Below are positions 47,869-61,182 of a stretch of 64,000 nt of DNA, piece after piece (the first letter of the stretch is position 1; every line of letters begins with the position of its first letter). The notes beneath the pieces are model-generated. The model ran no database searches, was not told where the DNA came from, and was given only the letters and a program-made list of their open reading frames with translations. Position numbers and translations under genes: made by a program. Origin of the DNA: Anarhynchus alexandrinus (taxonomy: Eukaryota > Chordata > Aves > Charadriiformes > Charadriidae); the NCBI GenBank assembly GCA_008711295.1, contig VUYV01000120.1:2676340-2740339 (forward strand), given 5' to 3'.

Positions 47869-48639
47869 CACATGGTAAGGCCGTACCAAAAGAGAGGAAA
47901 GGCTGTGGGGTAGTGGGAATTAAGACATTTTTGCTGCTGTGAATTTGCATTCAGAGAGCATTCCCTCTAGATTTACTGCTGCTATCCTGCCAACAGAAAT
48001 GCCCTACACATTTCTTCCCATGTCCCTCGATGGGCCCTGCTGAGTGAGAAGGTCCTCTAAGGGCATCCTGTGGCTGCACCTCCTGAAGGCTTAGCTGAGT
48101 GCTCTTGTAGGTGAAGGGGGATAAAAAGCGCTAGATCAGCTATTGCCTTCCACTCCCTTGCCTCATGTGCAGATGAAGCTTATCCCTGGCATTTTGTTCA
48201 GGTGGCAGGAGGGTGAGCATTGAAAGCAGTAAGGATTACATCTTCATACTTCTTCGGGGTCTCTAGCAGGTAGCAGGTGAGGATGGACCATCACAAGTCC
48301 TACTAGATAGCAATGGGGAAACAAAGGCCAAGGAAATGGTACCGGCACTAAACTTTCTCCTTCCCACTTCAAAATGTTCTCATTAGTCCTTCCCAGGCTC
48401 CGTCCATAGGTAAAGATGGGTATTTGGTAGTCGCTGCTTGTGACTAGGCCATGAGTGTAACATCTGTGATGAGGCTAGAGGTAATGAGGACATACCAGCA
48501 TAGTTTTGTCTCTTCTCTGTGCCTTAAACCCTTCACTTCTCTACAAAGAAATGAGAAACAAAAGGTTATATTGATAAACTTAATCACCTGAGTCTGTTTT
48601 TCATGTGCCCTTGATCCTGTAGAATCAAAGCCCCTCACC
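47869..48639. other. Unique non-coding sequence
   Basis: Nothing recognised. Confidence 0.5.
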
Positions 48640-48965
48640 CTTGCCAGGCATTAAAATGCCAGATTTGAGGGTCATTAAAAGCAGCAGCAAGCTTAATCAG
48701 GAGCCCTTACAGAGCAGCACAAAGCTGCTCCTCCCTTTCTGTACATGATTTATTTTTCAATAAGGGTGACCAAGATGGCAGCCCGTGCGAGGCACTGTGC
48801 TGTGTGAGCTGCTCTGCAGCAGGACGTGAGATTTGCAAACTCTCTCTGTGGTGTTAATATCTATGTGGAAAAAGGAGTAAACAGCACCGCCTTATTGCTT
48901 TACATGCTTTCCCCAGTCTTATGGGCCCGTCTCATTCTGCATAAAGAAAGAAGTGGCAGGACTCA
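48640..48965. promoter_or_regulatory. Possible conserved non-coding element
   Basis: Repeat-free, compositionally mixed block. It contains a short inverted repeat (GAGCAG...CTGCTC around 48711-48732), TTTATTTTTCAATAAGGGTGACC near 48750, CAAGATGGCAGCC near 48770 (YY1-like AAGATGGC core), and CACCGCC. The sequence is unlike the drifted background around it. A regulatory role is inferred from texture only. Confidence 0.22.
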
Positions 48966-51900
48966 TTACGCCGATATGAATTTTTAAATGGTGTATCTTT
49001 ATTACCTTCTGGTTTCCCACACAGACTCCAATATTGGGTAACCCATGGTACAGAAGCTCAGTTCCTGGATCCTTTGTGAGCTGTCTAACCTTCATCAGAA
49101 GATGTTAGCTTTCTGTCATGGTAGGCCTGGCTTATTAGCTTCATCCTCAAATAGCAAGGAGGATGGATGTGGGATTAGATGAACCTTCAGCTGAGTTTTT
49201 ATGAGTGCAAAATGCAATAGAGGCAGCTGAAAGCTAAGCCATTGTCCCAGTTTGTTGTAGCTCCAGGAATCCCCTTGGGTGGGATTCCTCACTCGAGTTA
49301 GGCACACGGTGTCTCCTTGACAGGTGGCATGGACCTCACAGGATCATTATCTTCAGAGCAGTTTGGAAGCCAGGCCACCCGCACCAGCTATCCACACATT
49401 TTATATAGGCAGAATATGGCTTCATGTATTCCCACCCTGAAAATAACAAGCAACGAACCTACCCTGCATGGTCTGCTACTGTCCCTTCATCCTTTCACAT
49501 GAGATTCACTGCCCCATCTTCATCACCACAGCCACAGTTGCTTGGGAGCTGGGTGGCCCTTGCTGCCTCCTCTCTCCAATTCTGCCAGCTCCATCTGAAG
49601 CTCAAGTCACCAAACCCAGCAGCAGCTTTTGTCTTGGGCTGCAGCCAGCAGAGCCTCAATGGTGAGGAACCAGTGGTTTGCAGCACACAGCCCTGATACA
49701 GTTGTGCACTCAACTTGACTATTTCTTTGGTAGCAGAAATGTTATAATTAGACTGAGCACCTCAGGGCATGGACCTGTCACAGGTCAGGCTGGAATCTAA
49801 CTAGCATGTACCAGAGGACTGCACCTCCTCCGTCTTCCCACCTTTTCCCTTTGGGATACATGGCTATTATGCTCATCTTGATAGAAAGGCGTGGTTTTAA
49901 AGTGAGAGGACAGCTACAGGGAAGGCACGCAACGATGTCTGAACAATACTCGAGTGAGACAGGCATCTACTGTCCTAAAGCATTTTCAAATGTTAAAAAA
50001 AATATAATTGGGGGCATAAGTTGAAAGAGTGCAGAGGGAACTTTTAAAGCAGAGGGCTGGTGCTTACATGAAGTTTTGCCCTTTCATCTCTCTGATCTGG
50101 GCAGCCTCCAGGAGCAGTCATATTCAAATGGCTGAAGGATTAAGAAAAGAAGTTCCATGTGGTGGACAAAATAAGTATCACATTTGCCCTTTCCTTTCAA
50201 GTCTTCCTTTTTCATTCGGAGTCTTTGCCACACAAACAAATCCTCACACTGCAAGCTACCATTTTTGTCTGCATTTCAGACATAAACCTGCCTCTTTCAC
50301 ATTCTGTTTTGTGAGCCAGGGAGACTGTTCTGAAACCCTGGGGAAATGCAATTGTGCATCTAATTTCCTAGTGGTGAAGGCAAAGGTTTTCAAACAGATC
50401 TGATGACTATGGGCAACCACTTTGTGAGAAACAGAAAGGGAACCTGCAGCTCAGAAAATGCTGAGCCTTTCGAAAGCTGTCTGCTTAGACAGAATTTGAT
50501 GGAGGGAGAAAAAAGTTTGCTTGTTTTTTCCTTTTTTAAGCTTGCAGATGGAGCTCAGCTCTTATGAGAGCAAGGGATGAGTAGCATGGATATGAGCCAG
50601 ACACAGGACTGGTAGGCTGTGTTGCGACTGCCCCAGATAGATGTGTTGATCCCTTGGCGTGAAGCATCCTCTGCTGTTCCCATCCCAAACAGCTCCTGAT
50701 CACAGACTAACAGCTGAGCTGTGGTGTTGATTATCATAACACTCAGGGAAGATTATAAAGGAGCCTGCTTTTTATCAGAGACTGAACTGGGAGAGTTCGT
50801 TTCCCTCTAGTTGAGCTAAAGTTTTCAGACCAGTTGGGTATGTTTTACTGATCTTGTTGCACAAACTCATCCCACTTGTGTGGCCCTGAGACTGAAAAAT
50901 TTGAAGATTACTCTGTGTTTGCTAAGTGTGCATGAGCTGGTTCAAAGAGCAATGAAGATGGAAGCCTCAGATTCTTCTGTCTTTTGTGTCGAAGGATCCC
51001 AAGTTATAAATACCCTACACCACTGAAGTGCCACCATTTTTAGGATATTATGCAGATGACCTTGACCTGATGAATGGCAGAAGCCAGGAGTGATATATAC
51101 TGTGTAGCTGCGGGTACAAGGATAAGTAGCCAAAGGATGAGTGAAATCATGTCCTGGGGACTAGATGTTCGGTGAACTCCTGAAAGACTGTGCAGCACAA
51201 GCAGAATTTAGCTCTTCTCTGAAGGCCCAAGGCTGGTTAAACACTTGGTATTCTTCATCTCTATTTGGGGATACTGAAGTGCTGAACGGACTGTGCCAGG
51301 GTTTGAACTTCTGGCTAAAAGACACTGATAAACTTCAAAGATGAGGTGTTATAATGATACCAGGTGTTTTGCTGTATTCATCCTGGTGCAACTAGAAGAC
51401 AGATCTCATGTTTCCACCACCATGGTAGTTCTTTACTTGCCTCTTGCTTTTTTTTTAAAAAAAAAAAACCATCTATTCTGCCCTCAAATCAACCCCAGCT
51501 CTCCAACAGGCAGCACTGTGAAAAGTCTCTAAGGGAAATATTTTGAAAATGTTGCAATTTGTTATTGAAAAAAAAAATTTACTATAGTTCTGCCAAGAGA
51601 GTTTGGCTTGGCTTGGCTGAACTCCTTCTCTGTATGCTGGTCTGTGGCCTGAAAAAGAAATCCGGACCAGCCAAAACAAGTCAGCACTTCCCTGTGCTCC
51701 CAGTCACCAGCTGCCTCACTGCAGGGAAAGAGTGGTGACACTGCCCGGCTGATGGCAGCACAGAGTTGGAGGGTCGTGGGTGGGCATCGTTATCCCCTCC
51801 CATCACCATCTTACTACGTTACTTTTGGTATGGAGCCTTGTCTTTCTGTCTGTATTGCCCTATTAATGCAATGTAGGTAATACCTAGCAGTTTTCTTGTG

Positions 51901-52639
51901 AAGTGCTCTGAACTCAGAGTATTTCATTATAATGGTGATTATTTTCTCCTATGGTAGAGGTGAAGCTCAAGGTTGCAGTGAGATGACAAGGGGTGGTGTG
52001 GCAGATACAGGCTATGTCTGGCTCTGGCAGCCTCTCCTTGAACAATGTGTGAAGAGGGCAGCTATACTCATTTGTCAAGAGAAAGTGGTTTTGGAAGGGT
52101 TGAAGATGCTTTCTCCTCTGTCTCTTAGAAGCCATTAATTTGACCATTATTTTCTAGATTTTTATTGCCTGGCATTGTTAATATTCCCAATGTGTGGATT
52201 TTTTTTCTTGTAAAGCATGAGATAAAAGGGCAGAATGGTAATGTTGGATAAACTAATTCCAACCATTTCAAAAGAATTTATTTACTTCGGCTGATGTGGA
52301 AAATCTGAATTTTCTTTGGGATGGTATTTTCATTTTGTGAACTGCCCTCCCCCGAACAGGATTGCACACAAAAGCCAGCAGAGCTGTGATACGACCACAG
52401 AAAAAGATTTCCTTTGAATCAGCGCTGTTGCATGGCCTGAAACAGCACTACCTTTATGCGTGCTTGCATGCTTAAGACATGAAGCATCAGCGGGGAATAC
52501 AAACAGACCGGAGTTTGACCTAACGGACATGGGAGATGTCACATCCTCTGGAAGAAAATCTCCCAGCAGGATCTGGATGTGTTTAACATGTTCTGGCCTT
52601 TTAGACAGCTTTTCATTTCTCCCAGATACTTTGTCCCCT
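48966..52639. other. Unique non-coding sequence
   Basis: No gene or transposon recognised. It has a T9A12 homopolymer junction at 51448-51468 and an A run near 51568-51576. The 124-codon plus-strand frame at 50029-50403 has no family resemblance. Confidence 0.5.
51448..51468. repeat. T9-A12 homopolymer junction
   Basis: Nine T are followed directly by twelve A, a self-complementary tract that could pause polymerases or exclude nucleosomes. Probably incidental. Confidence 0.9.
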
Positions 52640-53130
52640 AAAAATAATGCTGCTTTTTAAAGAGCCTTCTGTCACGCTGCTGAGACCCTCCCAAACAGGG
52701 CTGTATTAGCACTAGCTATCCCACTTAATGAATATTCATGATTAATGAATATGCCATAATTTGTATTCACTCAGCTATTCCCCCCTCCCTGTATGGTGGC
52801 ATCAAAGTAGATACAGGGGGTTTAAATGCGAAGGGCTGATTAAGGGGAGAGGGGAAGGCAAATTTCACACTTCAGTTAGTGCTTTTGAGTCAGTCCCTCT
52901 GGTTGCAGACTGCCTAACGCAATCGGCTGCTCCCCACAGCTGCTGCCGAACATGAGAAGCAATCCAACTTGCCCTGAAGTCTCTGGTTAACAGCAAAGGT
53001 CATGGGAAAGCAATATTGTGGCATTCGACAAGTTAACACTGCAATTAAAGAGGGGCTAGGAAATAAAATCCTGCTGATGGTTGGCTTGTCAACATCATAT
53101 CTGCGTTCTGGCTGATATTCAGGACAGATG
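52640..53130. promoter_or_regulatory. Candidate long-range enhancer (conserved-element-like)
   Basis: This is the most enhancer-like block of the window. Its core carries two TTAATGAATAT direct repeats 17 bases apart (52725-52735 and 52742-52752), and the 12-base palindrome ATGAATATTCAT lies inside it (52728-52739). Homeodomain and POU dimers favour such sites. Around it are GGTTTAAATG, CTGATTAAGG (paired-type ATTA), AGGTCATGG (nuclear-receptor half site, near 52997), GTTAACAG and AATTAAAG. No transposon or long frame is present. Conservation and target gene are unknown. Confidence 0.35.
52725..52752. repeat. Paired TTAATGAATAT motif
   Basis: Two identical 11-mers lie on the same strand with a 17-base offset, joined by TCATGA. 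The second copy and the first half also form an inverted pair (ATATTCAT and ATGAATAT, 5-base spacer). Confidence 0.85.
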
Positions 53131-56100
53131 CCTATGAAAAGCAAATGAATCCGTCCCTATTGCACAGCCTGCAGAAGGAGTATGTCTTTCACACCAGGAA
53201 AGGCACAGACAGGACTCAGAACAGCTCAGATGCACGCCCCGGCCATGTCCTGGCAACGTGCCCCTCTGCTGAAAGCAGTGTTCAGTGCAGTGAAGCCGTC
53301 TCTGCAATCTTTCCAAAGAGGCATTTGGCCATTCGATCTTTCCCGCTGTCCCCAGGTTCACACTTGTGGCCTCTTTCAGACCCATTAACTTTACCATCCT
53401 CCCCCACCCCCATTTTAACTCAGATGTAACTCAGTGAGGAAAACCGGGAACTTGTGATGCCTTAGACAAACCCACAGATTTTGCTCCCAGTGCAAGGGTC
53501 TACAGAAGGGGAGGCTGAAGGACCTTGCTCTCTGCTGCATGGAAGGTGGTTTGATACAGAGGCAGGATGGAGACAGAAGGACACCGTGCGTGCTGGCAAA
53601 CATCACATTAGCAGCCTCTTGGCTGCTAACAACGTCTCTGGTCTCCCAAAAGGTATCATTCATGGCATGTAGCCCACTTGAGGGGTCAGGAAGCACAATG
53701 GGGTCCCTCTGAGGTGGCAGAAGTCACTTTTTGGCTTTTATACCACGGGGTAGCAGAGAAAGTGGAGGAGCAGCCTAGACCTCCCCATTGTCCATCTCTC
53801 CTGCACAGGGCTGCGTGTGGCACTGAGAGGACCCATTTGGGATGAAGCCCATTTGAATCCAAGCTGGTTTTCTCATGATGCCCAGTGGCTGGAGTGGAAC
53901 AACATGCCTTGTTTCTGCCCCAGTGCAGAGATGTGCATCACAGCCTCTACATGTGCATGTCACCTTCTCCCCTTCTTGGGCAAATTTGCTCTAAATCTTT
54001 GAGTGTGTGATGCTCATTTCTGGAACCCTCCATGTTATCCCTCACCTGAGAAAGCACTATTTCGAGATCTGAAATTTGTCAGTAAAGGGAAAAAAAAGAG
54101 AACATTTAAATGACCTCAGAACTGTGCAAGCTCTTGAGCATGTTGGAGGGGAAGCGATTCCTCAAATAAACCTCTTTGTGTGAATCCCCCAGGGTACTTC
54201 ATCTCCATGCTCCCACTGCCCAGGTGGGGGTGGTGAGCTTGTGCAGGCCAGAAGGGACCACAGGAATACCTGTCTGGTCTTTTCTCTGCAGAAAAAACCC
54301 TTTCCAAAGTGCCTTCCCATAAGGTACTCACCCTCCCAGAAAAGCAGGTTCTGCTTGGGAAGGAAATTAACACCAAGTGTGTGGTTAAAGGGGATGTCTC
54401 TGCACACAAACTAAAATTTCTAGAAGTATCCACCTCCCCTCTTTCTCAGATACAAATAACTTTAAAAAAAAAAGTAGTGGAAAGTATGAGAATAAGTTAT
54501 TTAAGTTCTCAAACACAGAGACAAAACATTTGTGACCCACTCTGTCTCTGCAAATTCTGTGCAAGACCCACTGAAGCCTGCAATGGGTAAATGGGTTCCC
54601 TTAACTCTATTTCCTTTCCTTTTCTTCCCTTCTAGTGCTCTCTGAAATAGGTTTCCCTTTCTTTGGTTTATTAGATTTGCCTGAATATTTTTTATATCAT
54701 TTTAAAGTGACCACAACCTCTCCTGAGTATTATTGCGGGCTGATGTGCTGTGTGCAGCTCACTGCTGGTGCCCATGAAATATACCTTGGTGCTTGCCCTG
54801 TGAGAAGAAGAGGTGTTTCTGATAGGGTAATAGGCCAAGAGACAACTGGAGCAGTGCCCCATAGCAGTGTGTGACAATAAGCCCGTTGCATTCATCTGAA
54901 TTACGTTTGAAATGCTATTATTGAATGTGGCTGGTCAGAAAATGGAATTTTCATTCTGCAGGAAACTTACAATTTTATTTTCAAACCAGCACTGGAAATC
55001 GAAATTGAATACCAGCTGAAGTTCGGGAAATTTTTTGTTCCTGAAACATCGAAATGGTGTTCTTGAAATGCTTCGTAATGGTAATTTAGAACATTTTGCT
55101 CTTATTTCTGCTTGTCATAATAGTAGCTAAAATTATTCTATTGAAACAAAATTATTAGAATGTATCACAGTGAAATGTAATTTCCTGGTGAAAGCACTGA
55201 TGGAATTTGACACCTTCTTGCAAAAGTTCCCAATTTTGTCAAAAAAGCACTTACTGTTGTAAAACTTGAACAAGCGGCCTTTTTTGGACTTGTTTTTATT
55301 CCATTGTCATTTGTGATATTTGGTGTAAAAATAGAAAAAAAAAAAAAATCAGACCCAAAGAACAGAAAGGCAGATTTGGATGTCTTACATTTAGATAACC
55401 AACGTGGAGAAAAGAATCATAGGGGTTTCGGTCTGTGTTGCATCTGATTTTCTGTTCGGTTGACCTAATAATTTAATCTCACTGAGTTCCCTTCCTCCCT
55501 TCATGGTATCTGTCATGGAGATGTAAGTCTAGCACATGACAACAGGAAAATCCATTAAAGCTTTGTGATGACTATCTTCCTTCTCTTCTTCCTTCTAACT
55601 TGGAAGGCATTGAGTTTCTGCAGCACCAGACTGTGGTACCAAATCTGAGAAGTCATTCTCTCTCCATCCTGACTAGACTGGCAGCCATGTCTGCTGCACT
55701 CAACATTTTTGGCAGCGCCTCAGTGTCTGCTTCTGCACAGGATGCCTCCAGTCTCGCTCTGCAATGTGCTTAGTCTCTGCTCAGTGTTCTTTGATAGAGG
55801 CTGTGACTTTATTTCTTTTGGAGCTCAGCTCAAAGGGCTGTAACAGCTAGACAGGGTCATGCGCTGGGGTGGAGGAGATGGTAACTATTAGATGCTGTTT
55901 CAAAAACTGCTTGTCTTTCTGGATAAACTCCTTCCCTTCTGTGTTTTTTGAAGACCAGTCTTCCTTTGAACCACTTGGGAACTATAAATGATAATCCTTT
56001 GCATCACGTAGGCAGAGGGGCACTGCTAATGCTTACAGGGGCTCTTGGATGGGAAGATCCTACCCACATGTAGTTACTCACCCGCCTTTGCAAGCGCGGC

Positions 56101-59100
56101 AGCTCTCAGTAACACTAATACCCCTATTACTTCTAACATATCAGCTTTCCTAGGCAAGGGCATAAAGCCCACATTATTAGCATCCACGATACAGTTCTAT
56201 TAATAGCTGTTCACAAGTTCTTAATTAGATCAGCATACATTGAAGATATGTAGCTGAATGTAACTAGACTGAATGAAGAGCTACTATCAGAATTTCAGAT
56301 TTTTAACTGGATTTTCCATTGTCATCTTGTCTTTATAACTACAATGAAATTTTCCTTAGGTTGCTGCCTTGACAAAATACAGGGCTCCTATAGAGAGATA
56401 ATAAATAACCTGGCATACATTTCCTCCCCCACCCCACCTTCTGCATGATTGAATTTTTCAGCACCTAATAACAGTTCTTGCCAGCACAGCAATATCATTT
56501 CTAAATCTCAACACACAGGAAAAAAAAAAGTGAGTTTAGACAATATTGAAGTGAAGCAACTAAAAGTTGGAATTGAAGCCTTGGCACTGAGTATGAAGTC
56601 TGCCATTTATTCAACTTCTAAAACATCCCAGGCTCCATTTCGGAACAGGCTATTGTGGATATTTTAATTCAATGTCTGAAGACTTTGTGACTTCATTTGA
56701 GGCTTTTAAAAAGTCTATTAAATGTTCCAATTGCTTTTTCAGAATTCACAATTGTCCTCTGTCACTGACTGCTTTTTTGTTATTGGGTGGGTTTTTTTAC
56801 CTCCAGCCTCAATAATTCAGACCTGTTAAGTGCTGACTGATTCTTTCAATGTCTCAAAGAGCACTAAAATTTCAGCCAGGTTCTGCAGCTAAGTCTTTCA
56901 CGCTATGAAAATTCATAGGATTTCCAAAAGACCTGACTTGTTCCCACTCATGATGCGACTGTGCCAACTGATTCTAACACTTTTGACAGACACACAGTGA
57001 TTGACGAGGGCAGGAGAGGGAGAATAATATATCACCAGAGTATAGGATCAGTCAGCTACAGCAACAACAACAAAAACCAGCAAAGCTGTCCTCAAACTGA
57101 AATAGAAAGTAATTTTTTCAAAAGTAGACACTCACTCCTCCAGTGACAGTCACTTGCTCAGGATGCTGTGCACCCACAGTTTCGTGTACCCTGTAGGGAT
57201 AACGTACATAAGCTCCATAGCCAACAAGTAGTTGTGCTTTTATAACACTTAATGTTACACAAACTATCTGCTGGACAATGCCTCAGAAATGCCTGTATGG
57301 ACTCTAACTCTGTTTGTGTTATGGGATTTTATTTGCTTTCATTACACAAACCAGTAGTTGAATTCACCTAAATGTGCCAAGTCAGAAATGCTGGAGCTTG
57401 ATTTCTGCAGGAACTTCTTATCTTTTTGAGAGGTGCCACACCAAGTTAGTGAGGGGGGTTAGCAAGGAGGTTTGATGCGTCATCTATGTTAATACGAAAG
57501 GAAGTGAATAATGAAATGACTCAATGACTTTACTGATGGAATTAAACACTGTGACCAGAAATGGAAAGTGCTGGAAGTGAAAAGACAGTTCAGGAAATGG
57601 GCAAATACATGAAAAGAAAACTTGTCATTTGTTCATAGGTGTGACCTTCAGAAGAGGCTGGCTAGGCGGAAGCATGGTAATGATAGATCATTAGACACCT
57701 CTGGAGAAGTTGCTCGTTTTGTACCCAATCTTTTCAGTCAAGTCTTCAGTTAAAGGTATCGCTGTTCCTGCTGTATAGCCTTAATAATACAGATATGTGG
57801 GTTTCACAGTGCTGAACAGAGGAGGGTTGGCTTTCCTTGTGCAGCAGGAAAATGGAGAGAGGCTTGATTGGGTTATTCAGCAAGTCAGCAGCAGACCTGA
57901 AACTAGACAGCAGATCTACTGTTTGTGTCTCTAACCACTAGGAACTGCTGCTTTCTTCTACTACTTATATCTCAGGAGATTACAAATGAAAACACTGAGA
58001 AACAATACCACAATAAATTTACATGTTGCCTTATTACATGAAATTACACAATAAGTGTTTTAAGACAACAAAGCTGATCATAATTAAATTAGTATTATAA
58101 AGGCATTCCATGTCTCTTAGGCTCTCAGTTGTTTTAGTGTCAATCTGGATTAATTGACCATATGAGAGAGTTTGTCTCAAATTTATACTGTTGTAATCAA
58201 GATTGAGAGCTATTCAGTAATGCCACATTCTTGCCTGAGTGAGTTTTTCTCTGAAATGGACAGCTGCAAGCTACTGTTGGTGCAGATTTAGCAATTTAAT
58301 AAAACCCGGCATATTTCTAATTGGTATGTGTTATCTTTTGAACAAGAAGATACGAAACTAGGAGCTTTGGTCCTGAGTGCCTATTTTCAGTCATGCATTG
58401 GTTCATATCCTGATGAAAAGAAAATGGCTGGTGTTGACTGCCCTCTCAGACTATCTCTGTGGACAGCTAACTAATGCTGTCTTCCTTCAACATCTGTTCT
58501 TCAAAATCATATCTGTGTGCAATGGCGGAAAAGAGCTTTTGTTGGAAAAGACCATTTATGTGTCTACTGTAAGACAGTCCAAATTTCTTTTCTTCAGAAA
58601 ATACATGAGTCAGTAGAACACCCTTGTCTAATGGGACTCTTTCTGCTTGGCAGTATTTTGGTGTCCTTTTAGAAGAATCTGAATATTAATCATAGACATC
58701 ATATCAAGGTCCTTGGTTTGCTTGGTCGTAGGCCACTCGATGCGATAGGACATTTATATTGAGGTAGCCTTCATATCCAGCAATGTACAAAACCATGATG
58801 TGGGTGTAGTGGGTGTTCATTCAGACTACTGACTTTGCAATCCAAATAAATATGTGCCTGTTTAAAGTGAGGTCAGTTCAAGAAAGCTTTAGCACTAGTC
58901 TATACAGAGGCTTAAATGCCTAGATGTATAGCATGATGTCTTAGCCACTCAGCTTTAAGATCTTTAGATCTTCAGAATTCATAGCTCAGCACTGGAATAC
59001 ATGAAGGAAAACTAGAGGTTTGCTAGAGTAAACCATACAGTGCTGAGGCCATCGCTGATTTTCTGCTTGTGGCAAAGTAAAAGTTTCTGCGGATGGTATT

Positions 59101-60059
59101 TTGCCGGAGTGAGCAGCAAGCTCACCCCAGCAAGTAGCCTCTTCAGAGGGTGTAATGCTGCTGGTGAGGATTGCTGAAGTTTCTTAATTTATTTTCTCCT
59201 GGCCTTTGATTAACAGACTGCCAAGGCTGTTCTTCGCTTACAGCATTGGAGCACTGGCAGGTATAAGCAAGACAAATGTTGCTTTCAATGAACTTGACCG
59301 GGATGGTGCAGTCAATGGTGACCCCAAGAACTGAATGGATGTGTCATTGTCAATGTATTTGCTCAGAGCATGAACACTTCAATCCATCAAGGTGGTAGCC
59401 CGTATCTAATGGAAGCAGAAGGCCAAGTGGTGCCTTGCTACAGGATATTTTCAAAGGCTAGAGCTCGAATATTCGTATTTCTTGCTCACTCTGGCTTTGT
59501 GACTAGTAATCCTTGAAAACACAAGTGAAATGTGTCACCTAGTGTGAGGAAAACAAGCTCCTTGCTGACCACAGGACCAGCTGGTTGCAATGATTTCTGG
59601 AGTACTTCACAGCTGTCCAGCTGGGCTTGAGTCAAAATCTCGAATCATATTTTAAAGGAACAATTAGTGGACTCTGGTCAAACTGGACTGTCTGCTCGCA
59701 GGGCAGCCCCGGCACAGCCAGCAGTCTGCAGAGGATGAGCACACACTGTTGTGACTATTTTCAGTTGTGTTATTTGATTTGTCCTTTCCATAGAGCTCCG
59801 TACTGTAGGTCAGAAAGGCAGAGGCTGAGGAAAGCAAAGGCAGGGAGAGCCCAGCTAGACACAACTGCTGGTGAGAACAGCCCAAGCACAGCATTTTCAA
59901 CATTTTTACAGTAAGATCGTTCTCTCAACAGCACTGAACAGGAGGGAAGTGTGAACAGGACCCACGCTGGGACCCCACATGCAAAGGGGATGTGATCAAG
60001 GGTATTTCCCAGCCACATCCTCACACTCCTACCCTCAGGTGAAGGTTTCCTAGAAAGAA
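53131..60059. other. Unique non-coding sequence
   Basis: About 6.9 kb with no recognised gene, RNA or transposon. Poly(A) runs occur near 55335-55349 and 56519-56529. Open frames at 53.1-54.6 kb (90-105 codons) and 59.6-60.2 kb (79-140 codons) overlap on both strands, and I regard them as chance. Confidence 0.5.
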
Positions 60060-60083
60060 GGGACCTACAAGTTTGTAGGTCCC
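60060..60083. repeat. 11-bp-arm inverted repeat (hairpin)
   Basis: GGGACCTACAA and TTGTAGGTCCC are exact reverse complements separated by only GT. As RNA, the 2-base loop would open at least one pair. The site lies in unique DNA with no promoter or transposon, so its origin is unclear. Confidence 0.9.
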
Positions 60084-61158
60084 CTCCCAGTCTACTCCCT
60101 GTAGTCATTGCCTTAGCTTTGGGCTTACTCAAACCTGAGTGTGGGCCACAGTTTTCAGTTTCAAGTCTCAAACTTGCCTGCTGAAAAAGCATTGAAAATG
60201 TTCAATATGGTCTATGTTAGCTAGTAAAGAGCCATAAGTGCATGTCCACCAGCTTCCAGTGAGGTCTGGATGCTCAGACTCTTAACATAGTCTCCTTTTA
60301 TTCCTTTCCCTTGACCTGCCTCTGTTATTAATTAAATGCTTCCGACTGGAAAACTGAAAAAAATAAACACCTGATTGAATATCTGTATTTTGTGTCTGAA
60401 GGACATCTTTTTAAGTAGCATTCCTTATTTTTAATGGAGAACACAGGTATCCTGCCATTAATATTCATTACAGTGAAAACAAAGTATTTTACATTGATAT
60501 CTATGTTTCCAGAGTATCAATATTTTCTTTGCTACAGAGTATGGACATTAGAAAGATTCACATACTTTCTGGGTTGTGTATTATTCAGCACCTGAGAATA
60601 TTCCCAATGCGTGTTAACAAATGAATCCACTGTGTTGGTGAATAGCTTCAAAATCAATTAGTGTAATATTTCAAGTCATCAAGAACTTTTTCTAGAAATT
60701 TTTGTGCTAAAATATAGCAAGATAGTTTAGCGACTGTTTAAAGGCAAGTGTATTTGTGTCTTATTTGTGTGCTTGTTAGAATGTTTGTTCCGTTATTCAT
60801 GATATCATACTATTAATTAGTGCTTCTAGGAAGCTTCCAATTATGGATCATAGATGATTCTCCTAGGCACTGGAGAAAGCATAGCAGAAAAGACTTTTAA
60901 AAGATGGTTGTTACCATAAGAAACTACTCAATATGTGTGTACTGGAGTGTTTTTTCAGTGAAAAACAAATGAGAGATTTTTCCATGCAATAGTTTGTTGT
61001 TTTCAGAGGCTGAAACTGATTTCCCTCTAAAGCACATTATGTAAACTGTCATTGTAATGTTAGCCGTTGCTCTAGAGAATCTGCAAAGTAGGAGGTGGTA
61101 ATCAGGATGAGCGAGAACTAAAGTCCTCATGAAAGACTGTGGCTCCTAAAAGAGTGGC
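60084..61158. other. Unique non-coding sequence
   Basis: AT-rich DNA with nothing recognised. Confidence 0.5.
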
Positions 61159-61182
61159 CATTTTAACCACGTGGTTAAAATG
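61159..61182. repeat. 24-bp perfect palindrome centred on CACGTG
   Basis: The arm CATTTTAACCAC is followed directly by its exact reverse complement. The centre CACGTG (61168-61173) is a canonical E-box for MYC, USF or CLOCK-type bHLH dimers, and flanking AACCAC resembles a RUNX core on both strands. It may be a dimer binding site or a cruciform-prone sequence. Confidence 0.9.

Noticed and set aside
59290..59328. Minus-strand LGVTID stretch resembling the region after the catalytic box of non-LTR reverse transcriptases
   Set aside because: The likeness covers only a few residues. Sequence on both sides does not match any reverse transcriptase I know.
59770..60192. 140-codon minus-strand frame as a gene
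   Set aside because: No recognisable domain, it overlaps a 95-codon plus-strand frame, and its length is within chance for the window.
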